NCBI RefSeq assembly: GCF_001562015.1
Contig: NZ_LASA01000138.1
Coordinates: 1-39,882 of the forward strand
Length of the DNA: 39,882 nt
Direction of reading: 5' to 3'
DNA from: Endozoicomonas arenosclerae
GTDB taxonomy: Bacteria > Pseudomonadota > Gammaproteobacteria > Pseudomonadales > Endozoicomonadaceae
The first letter of the stretch is position 1. Every line of letters begins with the position of its first letter. Positions 1 to 6,886 of this stretch are shown here, piece after piece. The notes beneath the pieces were generated by a model, which was not told where the DNA came from, ran no database searches, and worked only from the letters and a program-made list of their open reading frames with translations. Made by a program: the position numbers and the translations under genes.

Positions 1-143
1 CAGGCTTGTATATGGCCACCCATAGCGGCCGTTCTGCAGTTTATGAAATCATTAGCCGCTTTATATTGATGCAGTGGCAGTTTTTTATTCTTGCTATAGA
101 ATTCAAAGTCCTGCCTGAATATTTTCTGAACCGTTGTGTTCAT
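1..143 (-). pseudogene. IS91-like transposase, N-terminal part only (runs off the window)
   Basis: Reading leftwards from the ATG at 143 gives 47 residues before the window edge. The start reads MNTTVQKIFRQ, followed by a segment ending RTAAMGGHIQA. This resembles the beginning of IS91-family (Y2-type) transposases, where a short helical lead precedes RTAxLGGH and then a Cys/His zinc-binding domain. The zinc-binding and catalytic tyrosine regions would lie outside the window, so it cannot be judged intact or broken. An in-frame ATG at 152 is an alternative start; 143 has a weak GGAACTC spacer before it. The upstream non-coding side (153-430) has hairpins and repeated motifs that could belong to the element's end. 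The family call comes from motif recognition only. Confidence 0.55.
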
Positions 144-269
144 GAGTTCCATCGGATGATCAAGAACTCTCAAAGATAGAACACAATCCTGTTATTAACT
201 TCCCCCAGCGCTAGCTGGGCGCGTGCAACAGCTATTAGAACTCAAGAGAGTGATATTAAATATTACACT

Positions 270-418
270 CACATGCGGTATATCCCCCTAAATCAGGGGT
301 AATTAACTCACTTGAGGTATATCCCGCTTTTCCTGTGTTCTGAGAAAACTAAAATTATCAGTCGGTTACGACTATATTAGCGGACGACCAGAAATCAGCC
401 GCACATGAGGTATTTGCT
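270..418. repeat. Three copies of a CAC(A/T)TGNGGTAT motif plus hairpins
   Basis: A 17-base motif appears three times in the same orientation: 270-286 (CACATGCGGTATATCCC), 309-325 (CACTTGAGGTATATCCC) and 402-418 (CACATGAGGTATTTGCT). The first copy runs into a CCCC/GGGG hairpin (284-299). A separate 6-bp stem lies at 204-219 (CCCAGC GCTA GCTGGG). The block lies just upstream of the IS91-like start, so it may be the element's terminal non-coding region or a relic of repeated insertions. No gene is evident between 153 and 726; one TTG-start ORF there has no family resemblance or ribosome-binding site. Confidence 0.45.
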
Positions 419-726
419 CTATCAGCCAAATTGCCAATAGTACTGTTTATAAAGTCAGTCTATTGAAAATAGCTGACCGAATAATGATCATTCTGTATAA
501 ACAAACGTCAGGAAGAAAAAGGGAGCAGATAAATCGATCAATTATTGTTCTTAAAACAAGGGCGCGAAAAGCATCAAAACACGCTACCGCCCCTCAGTTC
601 CCTCTCAGCAAGGTACAAAAACCCCACAACCGACTGACGAATCCATTTGTCCACTACTGCTTATTTTGTCCAGCCTGATTCTGCCATGTTATTTGCTGTT
701 GAGACAGACGTCTAGGGTCGATTTTT

Positions 727-798
727 ATGAATAATTTCACATTGCCTGAAAATGCACCAATCGAATGCATTCTGAAGCGGTTACATGGGAAATCGTAG
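727..798 (+). CDS. Possible 23-aa small protein
   Basis: An ATG at 727 opens a 23-codon frame (starts MNNFTLPENAP, ends LKRLHGKS) closed by TAG at 796. An AGGG lies nine bases upstream of the ATG. A strong + strand terminator follows at 837-869 and has no other evident + strand gene to serve. The peptide has no signal sequence or membrane segment and I do not recognise it. It could equally be a chance frame inside a small RNA that ends at the same terminator, or a fragment of a mobile-element gene. Confidence 0.25.
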   Translation: MNNFTLPENAPIECILKRLHGKS

Positions 799-836
799 GT
801 AGAGGAGTGATGCGGGGAAAGGGGCAGAACGTTGGA

Positions 837-869
837 GGCAGTGGCTCATAGAAAACCACTGCCTTTTTT
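837..869 (+). terminator. Rho-independent terminator, + strand
   Basis: Perfect 8-bp stem GGCAGTGG / CCACTGCC (837-844 and 856-863) with an 11-base loop, followed directly by six T on the + strand. Read on the - strand the hairpin lacks a U-run. It therefore serves + strand transcription coming from the 727 region and ends about 10 bases before the 3' end of the convergent cydX-like gene. Confidence 0.7.
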
Positions 870-878
870 AGTGGGGGA

Positions 879-989
879 TCAGTTTGCAGAAGCGTTTCTT
901 TGCTCGCTTTTAAACTCATAACGAACCACGCTGATAATGGCCAGGGAACAGGTTGATGCTACGCCGAGCATCCAGGCTAAGTACCACAT
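879..989 (-). CDS. cydX: Orphan CydX/YbgT-like small membrane protein
   Basis: A 36-aa protein starting MWYLAWMLGV, the hallmark of CydX, the small third subunit that stabilises the haem pocket of cytochrome bd oxidase. One membrane helix spans about residues 3-22. The conserved Glu at position 25 is present (VVRYEF), although Arg replaces the Trp/Leu usually seen just before the Tyr. The ribosome-binding site is clear: AGGAG eight bases before the ATG. No cydA or cydB is adjacent; the complete cydABX operon is 15 kb away with its own canonical cydX. This is therefore a stand-alone paralogue that could serve the same oxidase or one encoded elsewhere. The gene is too short for most automatic callers. 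Confidence 0.8.
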   Translation of the reverse strand: MWYLAWMLGVASTCSLAIISVVRYEFKSEQRNASAN

Positions 990-1299
990 TATTTTAACTC
1001 CTGTTTTTTAGTGAACCTTTCATCGTTTGTGTGACCTGAATTTCTTATCTCTGTTAACTGATTAACTCATAACCACGGCGCAACAATAGTGATTCGCAAA
1101 GGTTAAGTAAACTTTAATGATTTTATCAGGGGGATAAGTACTGCTTATTAGTGAGTAGGACGGAGTATCTCTAAAGGGGTATGCAGGGCTTGTTGGAGTA
1201 AGGCGAGTGACATAAAAAAGAGCGGCGGATTCTATCGGGAGTTGGCAGTGAGCACAATGCTCATTATCCTTGGGGTTCCACTCTTTAGACTTCAAGACG
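990..1299. promoter_or_regulatory. Divergent intergenic region between the orphan cydX and the MDR oxidoreductase
   Basis: About 310 bases lie between two divergent starts. A perfect inverted repeat GTTAA-CTGA-TTAAC occurs at 1053-1066, 64 bases upstream of the cydX-like start, and could be a regulator site; it is not an exact ArcA or FNR box. No convincing promoter pair could be fixed by eye. A TTG-start frame on the - strand (1062-1295) has a CxxC near its start but no ribosome-binding site, and I do not count it as a gene. Confidence 0.35.
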
Positions 1300-2283
1300 A
1301 TGAAAGCCGTAACTTATTCTCGTTCCTCTGATGCCTTCAAGCTCAGTACTCTGCCTGTTCCCGAGTTGCAATCGGACTACGATGTCCTGGTAAAAGTAAA
1401 AGCCGTTGCCCTGAACCCTGTGGATTGCAAGGTGAATTTCTGGCATACCGGTGTCGCTGATATGGATGACAGTTTTGTGGGTGGTCTGGATGTTTCTGGT
1501 GAGATAGCTGCGGTGGGCGACAGTGTTACTGACTGGGCTGTAGGAGACCAGATTCTCTATCACGGTAATATGTACCGTAAATATGGAGGCTTTGCTGAAT
1601 ACGCCCTTCACGACAGCAGAACCCTGATCCAGCATCCCGATGTGGCTATAGAGTATGCTGCAGCAACCCCATGTGCTGGCTGGACAGCTTTCCGGGCACT
1701 GACAGACAAGCTGAATATTCATAAGTCTGACAGCCTGTTTATTGCGGGCGCTTCCGGTGGAGTCGGCAGTTTTGCTGTTCAGCTGGCCGATAATTTTGGT
1801 GTTAACAGCATTATTGTCAGCTGCTCAGCAAGAAATCGAGAATTTGTGGAAGACCTGGGGGCCACAGACGTGATTGATTATACGCAACAAGACGTCTTTA
1901 CCGAGGTGATGAAACTGACCGACGGCAAGGGCGTTCATTCTGCTCTGGATAGTGTGGGTGGCGATAATGACATTCTTTGTGCCTCTGTATTGGGGTTTGA
2001 AGGCGCTATGTGTGAACTGGTAAGAACGGTCAGGCCGGAACAATACCCGGATGCCTTTGCCAAAGGGCTCAGTTTTCATCAGCTCAGTCTGGGATCAGGC
2101 CATGGGCATGGCGATTATGGACGTAATACTCTGGTTAGAGCCGGTGAAGTGTTCAGTCAGTTCCTGGCGAACGGTCACATTCGTGTGCCTGAACTGAATA
2201 CCCTGTCTATTGAGGATATTCCTGAAGCCCTTATACAAATGAGAAACCAGCGCACGGTGGGTAAGCTGGTAGCGCTGCTATAG
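1300..2283 (+). CDS. Zinc-independent medium-chain (MDR) quinone/alkene oxidoreductase
   Basis: A 327-aa NAD(P)H-dependent oxidoreductase of the MDR superfamily. The N-terminal GroES-like half (1-120) has ALNPVDCK and GLDVSGEIAAVG. The Rossmann half carries the nucleotide loop AGASGGVG at about 145-152, and the C-terminus ends RTVGKLVALL, typical of quinone reductase/enoyl reductase-like members. The GHE motif and Cys cluster of zinc alcohol dehydrogenases are absent, so a zinc-free reductase of quinones or reactive enones is expected. I chose the ATG at 1300 because the protein then starts MKAVTYSRS like its relatives; an upstream TTG would add ten residues. No good Shine-Dalgarno sequence precedes the ATG. 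A hairpin terminator follows. The substrate is unknown. Confidence 0.85.
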   Translation: MKAVTYSRSSDAFKLSTLPVPELQSDYDVLVKVKAVALNPVDCKVNFWHTGVADMDDSFVGGLDVSGEIAAVGDSVTDWAVGDQILYHGNMYRKYGGFAEYALHDSRTLIQHPDVAIEYAAATPCAGWTAFRALTDKLNIHKSDSLFIAGASGGVGSFAVQLADNFGVNSIIVSCSARNREFVEDLGATDVIDYTQQDVFTEVMKLTDGKGVHSALDSVGGDNDILCASVLGFEGAMCELVRTVRPEQYPDAFAKGLSFHQLSLGSGHGHGDYGRNTLVRAGEVFSQFLANGHIRVPELNTLSIEDIPEALIQMRNQRTVGKLVALL

Positions 2284-2318
2284 ATGTTGATGTTGCTTTA
2301 ACAATAGATGGCTGATTG

Positions 2319-2341
2319 AAACCCTCTCCAGAGAGGGTTTT
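2319..2341 (+). terminator. Hairpin terminator after the MDR oxidoreductase
   Basis: Perfect 9-bp stem AAACCCTCT / AGAGGGTTT with a 4-base loop and a short T4 tail, 36 bases after the stop codon. The rest of the gap to 2552 shows nothing clear. Confidence 0.6.
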
Positions 2342-2551
2342 CAGGACAAGGCTTTATTTTCGAACGATCGATGCCGATGCAATTCCAGTGATTCATGTTT
2401 TTGTGTGCACAATGGTGCAAATATAAAAACACCTTCAGCCCTTGTGCCACAGCAGGTTGCAAGGTGTACCGCTTTATAGTCTGGCTTTCTCCTGTCTCTG
2501 CATAGCTGAATTTGTTAGTATTGCCGCCCTCAAAAAGTGTATGGAAGTAGT

Positions 2552-3085
2552 ATGAGTGCTAATCAGCTAGCTCTTGAAGATATCACTAATGGCCTTGAAA
2601 TCATCCGCGTTCGCTATGAAATGCCCGATTCCTCTGCTCTTGTCCGGTATACCACTCGTTTTGACGATGACCAGCCTGAAGAACTGACAGTTCATTCCTC
2701 CTGGGGCGACCCTGCCGTCAGTGCCAAGAAAACCGGTACCTTCTCTCTCAAGAATCTTGTTAACGAACTTCGATTTGCCTATGTCCTGGTGCATGCTTTC
2801 CCCGATGAAACAGCCATGGATTATTTTCTGGCGGGTATGAATACCGGGTTGTCGCAACTGGAGTTTATCGGTGGCAATTACGATTTTGACCGTATGTGGG
2901 TGACCAGAGGTATCAGTAATCTGGGCCTGCCAATCGCGATCTTCCTTGGTCAGCGTCATGCAGTGAATGCCCAGCCCTCTGTAACGCTCGTGGATCATCG
3001 CCAGAAAGCGATGGGCGAGGTGGTTTATCGTGCTGTCCGAGGGGCAGGTGACCATGTAGGTGAAGAGTTTTTTACGCAGGATTAA
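2552..3085 (+). CDS. Unrecognised cytosolic protein upstream of a BCCT transporter
   Basis: A 177-aa soluble protein with no signal peptide or membrane segment. It reads like a compact alpha/beta domain: a negatively charged N-terminus, a central stretch with YFLAGMNTG and FDRMWVTRG, and a C-terminal part ending GDHVGEEFF. I do not recognise the family. The start at 2552 is preferred over an in-frame GTG at 2537 because GGAAG lies four bases before the ATG. It ends nine bases before the transporter gene, so the two are very probably co-transcribed. It might be a ligand-responsive partner or an enzyme acting on the imported betaine-type solute, but nothing in the sequence proves that. Confidence 0.75.
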   Translation: MSANQLALEDITNGLEIIRVRYEMPDSSALVRYTTRFDDDQPEELTVHSSWGDPAVSAKKTGTFSLKNLVNELRFAYVLVHAFPDETAMDYFLAGMNTGLSQLEFIGGNYDFDRMWVTRGISNLGLPIAIFLGQRHAVNAQPSVTLVDHRQKAMGEVVYRAVRGAGDHVGEEFFTQD

Positions 3086-3094
3086 GGAGCCGGC

Positions 3095-4696
3095 ATGAGA
3101 GCTAAGTCCGGTCTGCTTCAAGGCCTTAATCCACCCATGGCGGTGACCGCCATGACCATCATAGCCCTGTTTCTGCTGGCAGGAGCTTTCCGCCCGGAGC
3201 TGGCGGCTGAGTCCTTTACCGGCTTGCGGGATTATATTATTGCCGGTTTCAAGTGGTACTACATACTGGTAGTGGCACTGTTTTTCTTTTTTGCTGTTTT
3301 TCTTATTTTCAGTCGCTTTGGGGACATTGTATTAGGCGACGATGATCAGAAACCGGAGTTCAGTTATTTCTCCTGGTTCTCCATGCTCTTTGGTGCGGGC
3401 ATGGGTATTGGATTGATTTTCTGGAGTATTGCCGAGCCCATATATCACTTTCAGTCCAATCCGTTCGTGACTGAGGGCGGTACTCCTGAATCAGCACAAA
3501 CAGCCATGCGGCTGATGTTTTTCCACTGGGGCATGCACCCGTGGGCTATCTATGTTGTAGTGGGTCTGTCGTTAGCATTCTTCAGTTATCGTCGAAAGCT
3601 GCCACTGGCCATTCGCTCTGTACTTTACCCGATTCTTGGTGACCGTATTTACGGATTCTGGGGTCATGCCGTCGATGTGCTGGCTGTATTTGGTACCGTA
3701 TTCGGTGTAGCCACCTCATTAGGGCTTGGAGTCTCCCAGGTCAATACCGGTTTGAATCAGCTTCTGGGCATTGATGTTACCATCACCAACCAGTTAATAC
3801 TGATAGCGGTTATCTCCTGTATCGCAACACTTTCCGTTGTCTCGGGCGTAGGCAAAGGGGTGCGTATACTGTCAGAAATGAACCTCTGGCTGAGTATTAT
3901 AATTCTGCTGTTCTTTGTAGCGCTTGGGCCTACTATTTATATTCTCAACAGTTTTGTTCAGAATATCGGTGATTATCTGTCGCATATTGTCAGCCTGAGC
4001 TTCTGGACCAACTCTGAGTCCGACGGTGTTTCGGCCTGGCAGTCCAGCTGGACGACCTTCTACTGGGGCTGGTGGATTTCCTGGTCACCTTTTGTCGGTA
4101 TGTTTATTGCCCGCATCTCTAAAGGTCGAACCATCAGGGAGTTTGCCATTGGTGTGCTGCTGGTGCCATCTCTGCTGGGTATGTTCTGGCTGACAGCCTT
4201 CGGCGGCACAGCGCTGCATATTGAACTGTTTGGCCCTGGTGGTGTGATTGATGCCGTCAATAATGACGTAACGGTTGCCCTCTATGAAACCATCAGTCTG
4301 ATGAATACCGGGTGGATAGAGCCTGCAGCCAAAGTGCTGGTTACTCTGTTGATCTGCACCTACTTCATCACTTCCTGTGACAGTGGCACGCTGGTTATCA
4401 CTACATTGTTATCAGTGGGTGATGATGAACCCCCAATGCGTCACCGCATCATCTGGGGTGTAGGGCAGGGGCTGGTAGCCGCCATTCTGCTATTAACGGG
4501 TGGTCTGGCAGCGCTTCAAGCCGCATCCATCATTGCCGGTCTGCCTTTCTCAATCATCATGCTGTTCATGTGTTACGCACTGGTGGCCGGTTTGCGTAAT
4601 GAGAAAAACAGAGTCTTTGAAGACCGGCTTCGTCTACGAGCTCAGGATGCATCGCCGCACATGAACCTGTTGGAGCGTATTGGCCCGGGTACTTGA
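3095..4696 (+). CDS. BCCT-family betaine/carnitine/choline transporter
   Basis: A 533-aa inner-membrane transporter with about 12 helices, the usual size for BCCT. It has the glycine-rich helix AGMGIGLIFWSIAEP (about 101-115), where MGIGL is the form found in sodium-coupled members such as BetP. It also has the family signature WWISWSPFVG (326-335) followed by ARISKGRTIREF. The C-terminal tail after the last helix is short, unlike the long osmosensing tail of BetT. Expected substrates are glycine betaine, choline, carnitine or DMSP; the sequence alone does not decide. AAGGAG precedes the ATG, and a terminator follows 15 bases after the stop. It forms a two-gene unit with the unknown gene upstream. 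Confidence 0.93.
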   Translation: MRAKSGLLQGLNPPMAVTAMTIIALFLLAGAFRPELAAESFTGLRDYIIAGFKWYYILVVALFFFFAVFLIFSRFGDIVLGDDDQKPEFSYFSWFSMLFGAGMGIGLIFWSIAEPIYHFQSNPFVTEGGTPESAQTAMRLMFFHWGMHPWAIYVVVGLSLAFFSYRRKLPLAIRSVLYPILGDRIYGFWGHAVDVLAVFGTVFGVATSLGLGVSQVNTGLNQLLGIDVTITNQLILIAVISCIATLSVVSGVGKGVRILSEMNLWLSIIILLFFVALGPTIYILNSFVQNIGDYLSHIVSLSFWTNSESDGVSAWQSSWTTFYWGWWISWSPFVGMFIARISKGRTIREFAIGVLLVPSLLGMFWLTAFGGTALHIELFGPGGVIDAVNNDVTVALYETISLMNTGWIEPAAKVLVTLLICTYFITSCDSGTLVITTLLSVGDDEPPMRHRIIWGVGQGLVAAILLLTGGLAALQAASIIAGLPFSIIMLFMCYALVAGLRNEKNRVFEDRLRLRAQDASPHMNLLERIGPGT

Positions 4697-4711
4697 TTGG
4701 GTCTAAATGGT

Positions 4712-4744
4712 GCTGCTGCTTCTAGGGTTGATGCAGCAGCTTTT
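4712..4744 (+). terminator. Terminator of the BCCT transporter unit
   Basis: Stem GCTGCTGC (4712-4719) / GCAGCAGC (4733-4740) followed by TTTT, on the + strand after the transporter stop. Confidence 0.6.
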
Positions 4745-4748
4745 GCAT

Positions 4749-4778
4749 CTGAAAGTAACTTTTAGAAGTTACTTTCAG
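4749..4778. terminator. Perfect 13-bp hairpin between convergent genes
   Basis: CTGAAAGTAACTT / AAGTTACTTTCAG form a perfect 13-bp stem with a TTAG loop. There is no U-run on either side. It lies between the transporter terminator and the 3' end of the convergent J-domain gene, so it may end or stabilise the - strand transcript. Confidence 0.5.
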
Positions 4779-4805
4779 AGCAGTCTTTGCTGTTGAGAGG
4801 AATAC

Positions 4806-6635
4806 TCATTCAGTGAGATTGTTTTCTATTTCTATCTTCGCTTGCTGAAGTCTCTGGAAATTATTATGGGCTTCAGGATTGTCTCTGTCTTTGTCGGGGT
4901 GCATTTCTAATGCCATTTCCCGATAGCGTTTTTTGAGTTCTTCTCTGGTGGGAATGTTTGACTCGTCAAACCCCATAAATTCCAGGGCTTCTTTAAAGTC
5001 ATTGACCAGACGCTTGTTGCCAAAGAGGCTGCGGAACATCTCACTGAAAGGAATAGAGCTGGTCACCACTTGTTTGTGAAAAGAGGTCAGATAGCGGCCT
5101 AAGTGCTCTCCATCTGTAAAATAGAATTCCCTTTTGATCATCAGGTAGAAAATCGTATAGGTGCGGACACCATCGACACTTTCAACCCTTAAAACGGCAG
5201 TTTGATTGCTCAGTGTATAGTAGCCAAAGGCCAGTTGCAGGAGTCTTTCTGCAAGTTCCTGCGCATTACCGTCAGAGGTCAGAATAATGGTTTGCTTTTT
5301 AGACTTTTTACCGCTGATTGCTACTTCTGTTCCTGTTACCTGATCGGGTTCAAGTTCTACATTGTCTGGGTCTTCTTCCTCAGCACTGTCTACCTCCAGG
5401 CGCCTGTGCTGTCGTACTACTTCCATAGCTGCACGCAAGATGTATTTTCTCATCAGCTCGGGGTCTGGTTTATCAGAATCTTTCAGTCTCAGTGATTCAG
5501 ATCCTGACCAGGCCGTCATGGCCCCTATATAGAACGCTCCTAATGCGGTAGAAAATTGATCTTCGCGGATTTTCAATTTTTTGCAAAACTCGGCAAACAA
5601 ACCCGTCAGGTCAACACCCGGCATGGCTCTGCCTGAGGGTATTTCCTCAGCGCCTTCGCTTAGGGATTGTCGGTAAACGAGGTCATGGCCTGTTGAAACA
5701 ATCGCTTCCCGCATGACTCCGCGATTTTCAATGAACCACTCAGGGCGATGGGTTAGCTCTTCAATCATGTAGTACAGATAACTGGCGGTAAAAAGGGTTG
5801 CAAACACCAGACCTTGAATGGCTCTGGAACCAGTCACCATACTGGTTGCATAGGTACCTGCACCACTGACAACCATAGTGCTCAAACCGGGCATCCAGGG
5901 ATAGATCTTTTCCAGAAAGCTTTCAGAGGGAGGAGGTGCCAGAAGCTCTTCATCACTGGTTCCTGTTTGTTCCGCAGTAAGCGGTACGACGGCTGTTTGA
6001 GTTGGCTCAGGTGGGGCAGTGGTAACAGTCTCATCGCTGTCTTCCTCCTCTGAGTCTTCATCTTCATCCTTTTTATCGTCATCACTGCTCGGAGGGTTGT
6101 CTGCGAATACTGTTCTAGGCAGCCCATCGGTGTTGACCGGCTCTGAAGGGGTTAAGAACTCATCGTGATCGACTTCAGGATTGATTGTTAATTCATCTTT
6201 ATCTTTTAGATCGAGTTGAGTTTCCTTACTTTCATCCTTTTCGAAAGGTGAAAGAATATTGTCTGTTGGCAGCTTCTCTTTCGCCTTCCTTTTTTGCTCC
6301 TCAAGGTATTCTATTGCCGGATCCAGCTCAGCTTCATAACCATCGTAATAAACTTTGTACTGAGATGAGCTTTTACTGGCAGATTTACTTAGATCCAGTG
6401 GCTCGGGAGGACCTTGATCCTGGAGCAGTTCAAGAAGCTTTTTGGCTTCAGGGTTTGAAAAGACACCCAAGAACTCTTCTTCGGGCATCCATGGATCCAG
6501 AATGCCTGATGGCGCCAATGCTCCCGCCTCCCAAACGTGCATGGGGGCGCTGAGAAAATCGATACCGGCACTGGAGGAAAGGGGGGTGATAAGACAGTAG
6601 ATAATACATAAACGTTCTATAAGATTTATTTTCAT
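4806..6635 (-). CDS. Membrane-anchored J-domain (DnaJ-like) protein
   Basis: A 609-aa protein with four parts. Residues 1-23 resemble a signal peptide. A long polar region follows (25-245) with an extremely acidic run at 184-202 (DDDKKDEDEDSEEEDSDE). One or two hydrophobic segments lie at about 250-291. A large domain follows and ends in a J-domain-like segment at about 551-609, with REELKKRYREMALEMHPDKD carrying the HPD triad at 579-581 that activates Hsp70 ATPase. If the signal is cleaved and there is one helix, the J-domain faces the cytoplasm and could recruit DnaK; with two helices it would be periplasmic. It stands alone with its own upstream region. The middle domain (310-545) is not recognised. 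It is not DnaJ, CbpA or DjlA, because the J-domain is C-terminal. Confidence 0.8.
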   Translation of the reverse strand: MKINLIERLCIIYCLITPLSSSAGIDFLSAPMHVWEAGALAPSGILDPWMPEEEFLGVFSNPEAKKLLELLQDQGPPEPLDLSKSASKSSSQYKVYYDGYEAELDPAIEYLEEQKRKAKEKLPTDNILSPFEKDESKETQLDLKDKDELTINPEVDHDEFLTPSEPVNTDGLPRTVFADNPPSSDDDKKDEDEDSEEEDSDETVTTAPPEPTQTAVVPLTAEQTGTSDEELLAPPPSESFLEKIYPWMPGLSTMVVSGAGTYATSMVTGSRAIQGLVFATLFTASYLYYMIEELTHRPEWFIENRGVMREAIVSTGHDLVYRQSLSEGAEEIPSGRAMPGVDLTGLFAEFCKKLKIREDQFSTALGAFYIGAMTAWSGSESLRLKDSDKPDPELMRKYILRAAMEVVRQHRRLEVDSAEEEDPDNVELEPDQVTGTEVAISGKKSKKQTIILTSDGNAQELAERLLQLAFGYYTLSNQTAVLRVESVDGVRTYTIFYLMIKREFYFTDGEHLGRYLTSFHKQVVTSSIPFSEMFRSLFGNKRLVNDFKEALEFMGFDESNIPTREELKKRYREMALEMHPDKDRDNPEAHNNFQRLQQAKIEIENNLTE

Positions 6636-6638
6636 GAT

Positions 6639-6660
6639 TTATCAAGAGAGTGATTGATAA
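6639..6660. promoter_or_regulatory. Inverted repeat directly upstream of the J-domain gene start
   Basis: TTATCAA and TTGATAA, eight bases apart, lie three bases upstream of the ATG at 6635. No good ribosome-binding site is visible apart from this element. In the mRNA it could form a short hairpin at the start codon, or it could be an operator. Confidence 0.35.
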
Positions 6661-6780
6661 GTCTTGAAAAAATAGCAGACCTTTAGGTAAGTGCTTTTTT
6701 TGGTTATGCTCTTTTGTTTTCCTTCTACTTGTCATGAAGTAGCGCGTACTTTTATTTCAATTTACAATCTGTTTTTATTC

Positions 6781-6796
6781 ACTTCTGTACAGAAGT
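6781..6796. promoter_or_regulatory. Perfect 16-bp palindrome, possible operator
   Basis: ACTTCTGTACAGAAGT is a perfect palindrome lying 91 bases before the Sel1 gene start and 146 bases before the divergent J-domain gene. It could be a dimeric repressor site for either. The half-site spacing does not match the LexA consensus. Confidence 0.35.
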
Positions 6797-6886
6797 AACG
6801 GATAGCGATAATCTGTTATAAGCAATCTTACCCTTAGGCTCTATCAGGGCTCAGAATGGATTCTAAAATAAGGTGATAAGTTTGAT

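Noticed and set aside
463-678. 71-codon + strand frame starting with TTG
   Set aside because: No ribosome-binding site, no family resemblance, basic low-complexity composition; likely a chance frame in the repeat-rich region.
737-919. 60-codon - strand frame overlapping the orphan cydX
   Set aside because: It covers the cydX tail and the terminator hairpin in another frame; the CydX frame has the clear family match.
1053-1066. GTTAA-N4-TTAAC considered as an ArcA site for the orphan cydX
   Set aside because: ArcA sites are direct repeats with 11-bp spacing; this is an inverted repeat with the wrong spacing.
1062-1295. 77-codon - strand frame with an early HCAHCQLP motif recalling metal-binding starts of P-type ATPases
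   Set aside because: TTG start without ribosome-binding site, no continuation into an ATPase, and it fills the promoter region of two divergent genes.
5202-5495. 97-codon + strand frame inside the J-domain gene, and similar long antisense frames in other genes
   Set aside because: Shadow frames of well-supported genes on the opposite strand, with no start signals of their own.
6781-6796. Palindrome considered as a LexA (SOS) box
   Set aside because: LexA needs CTGT-N8-ACAG; here CTGT and ACAG are adjacent with no spacer.
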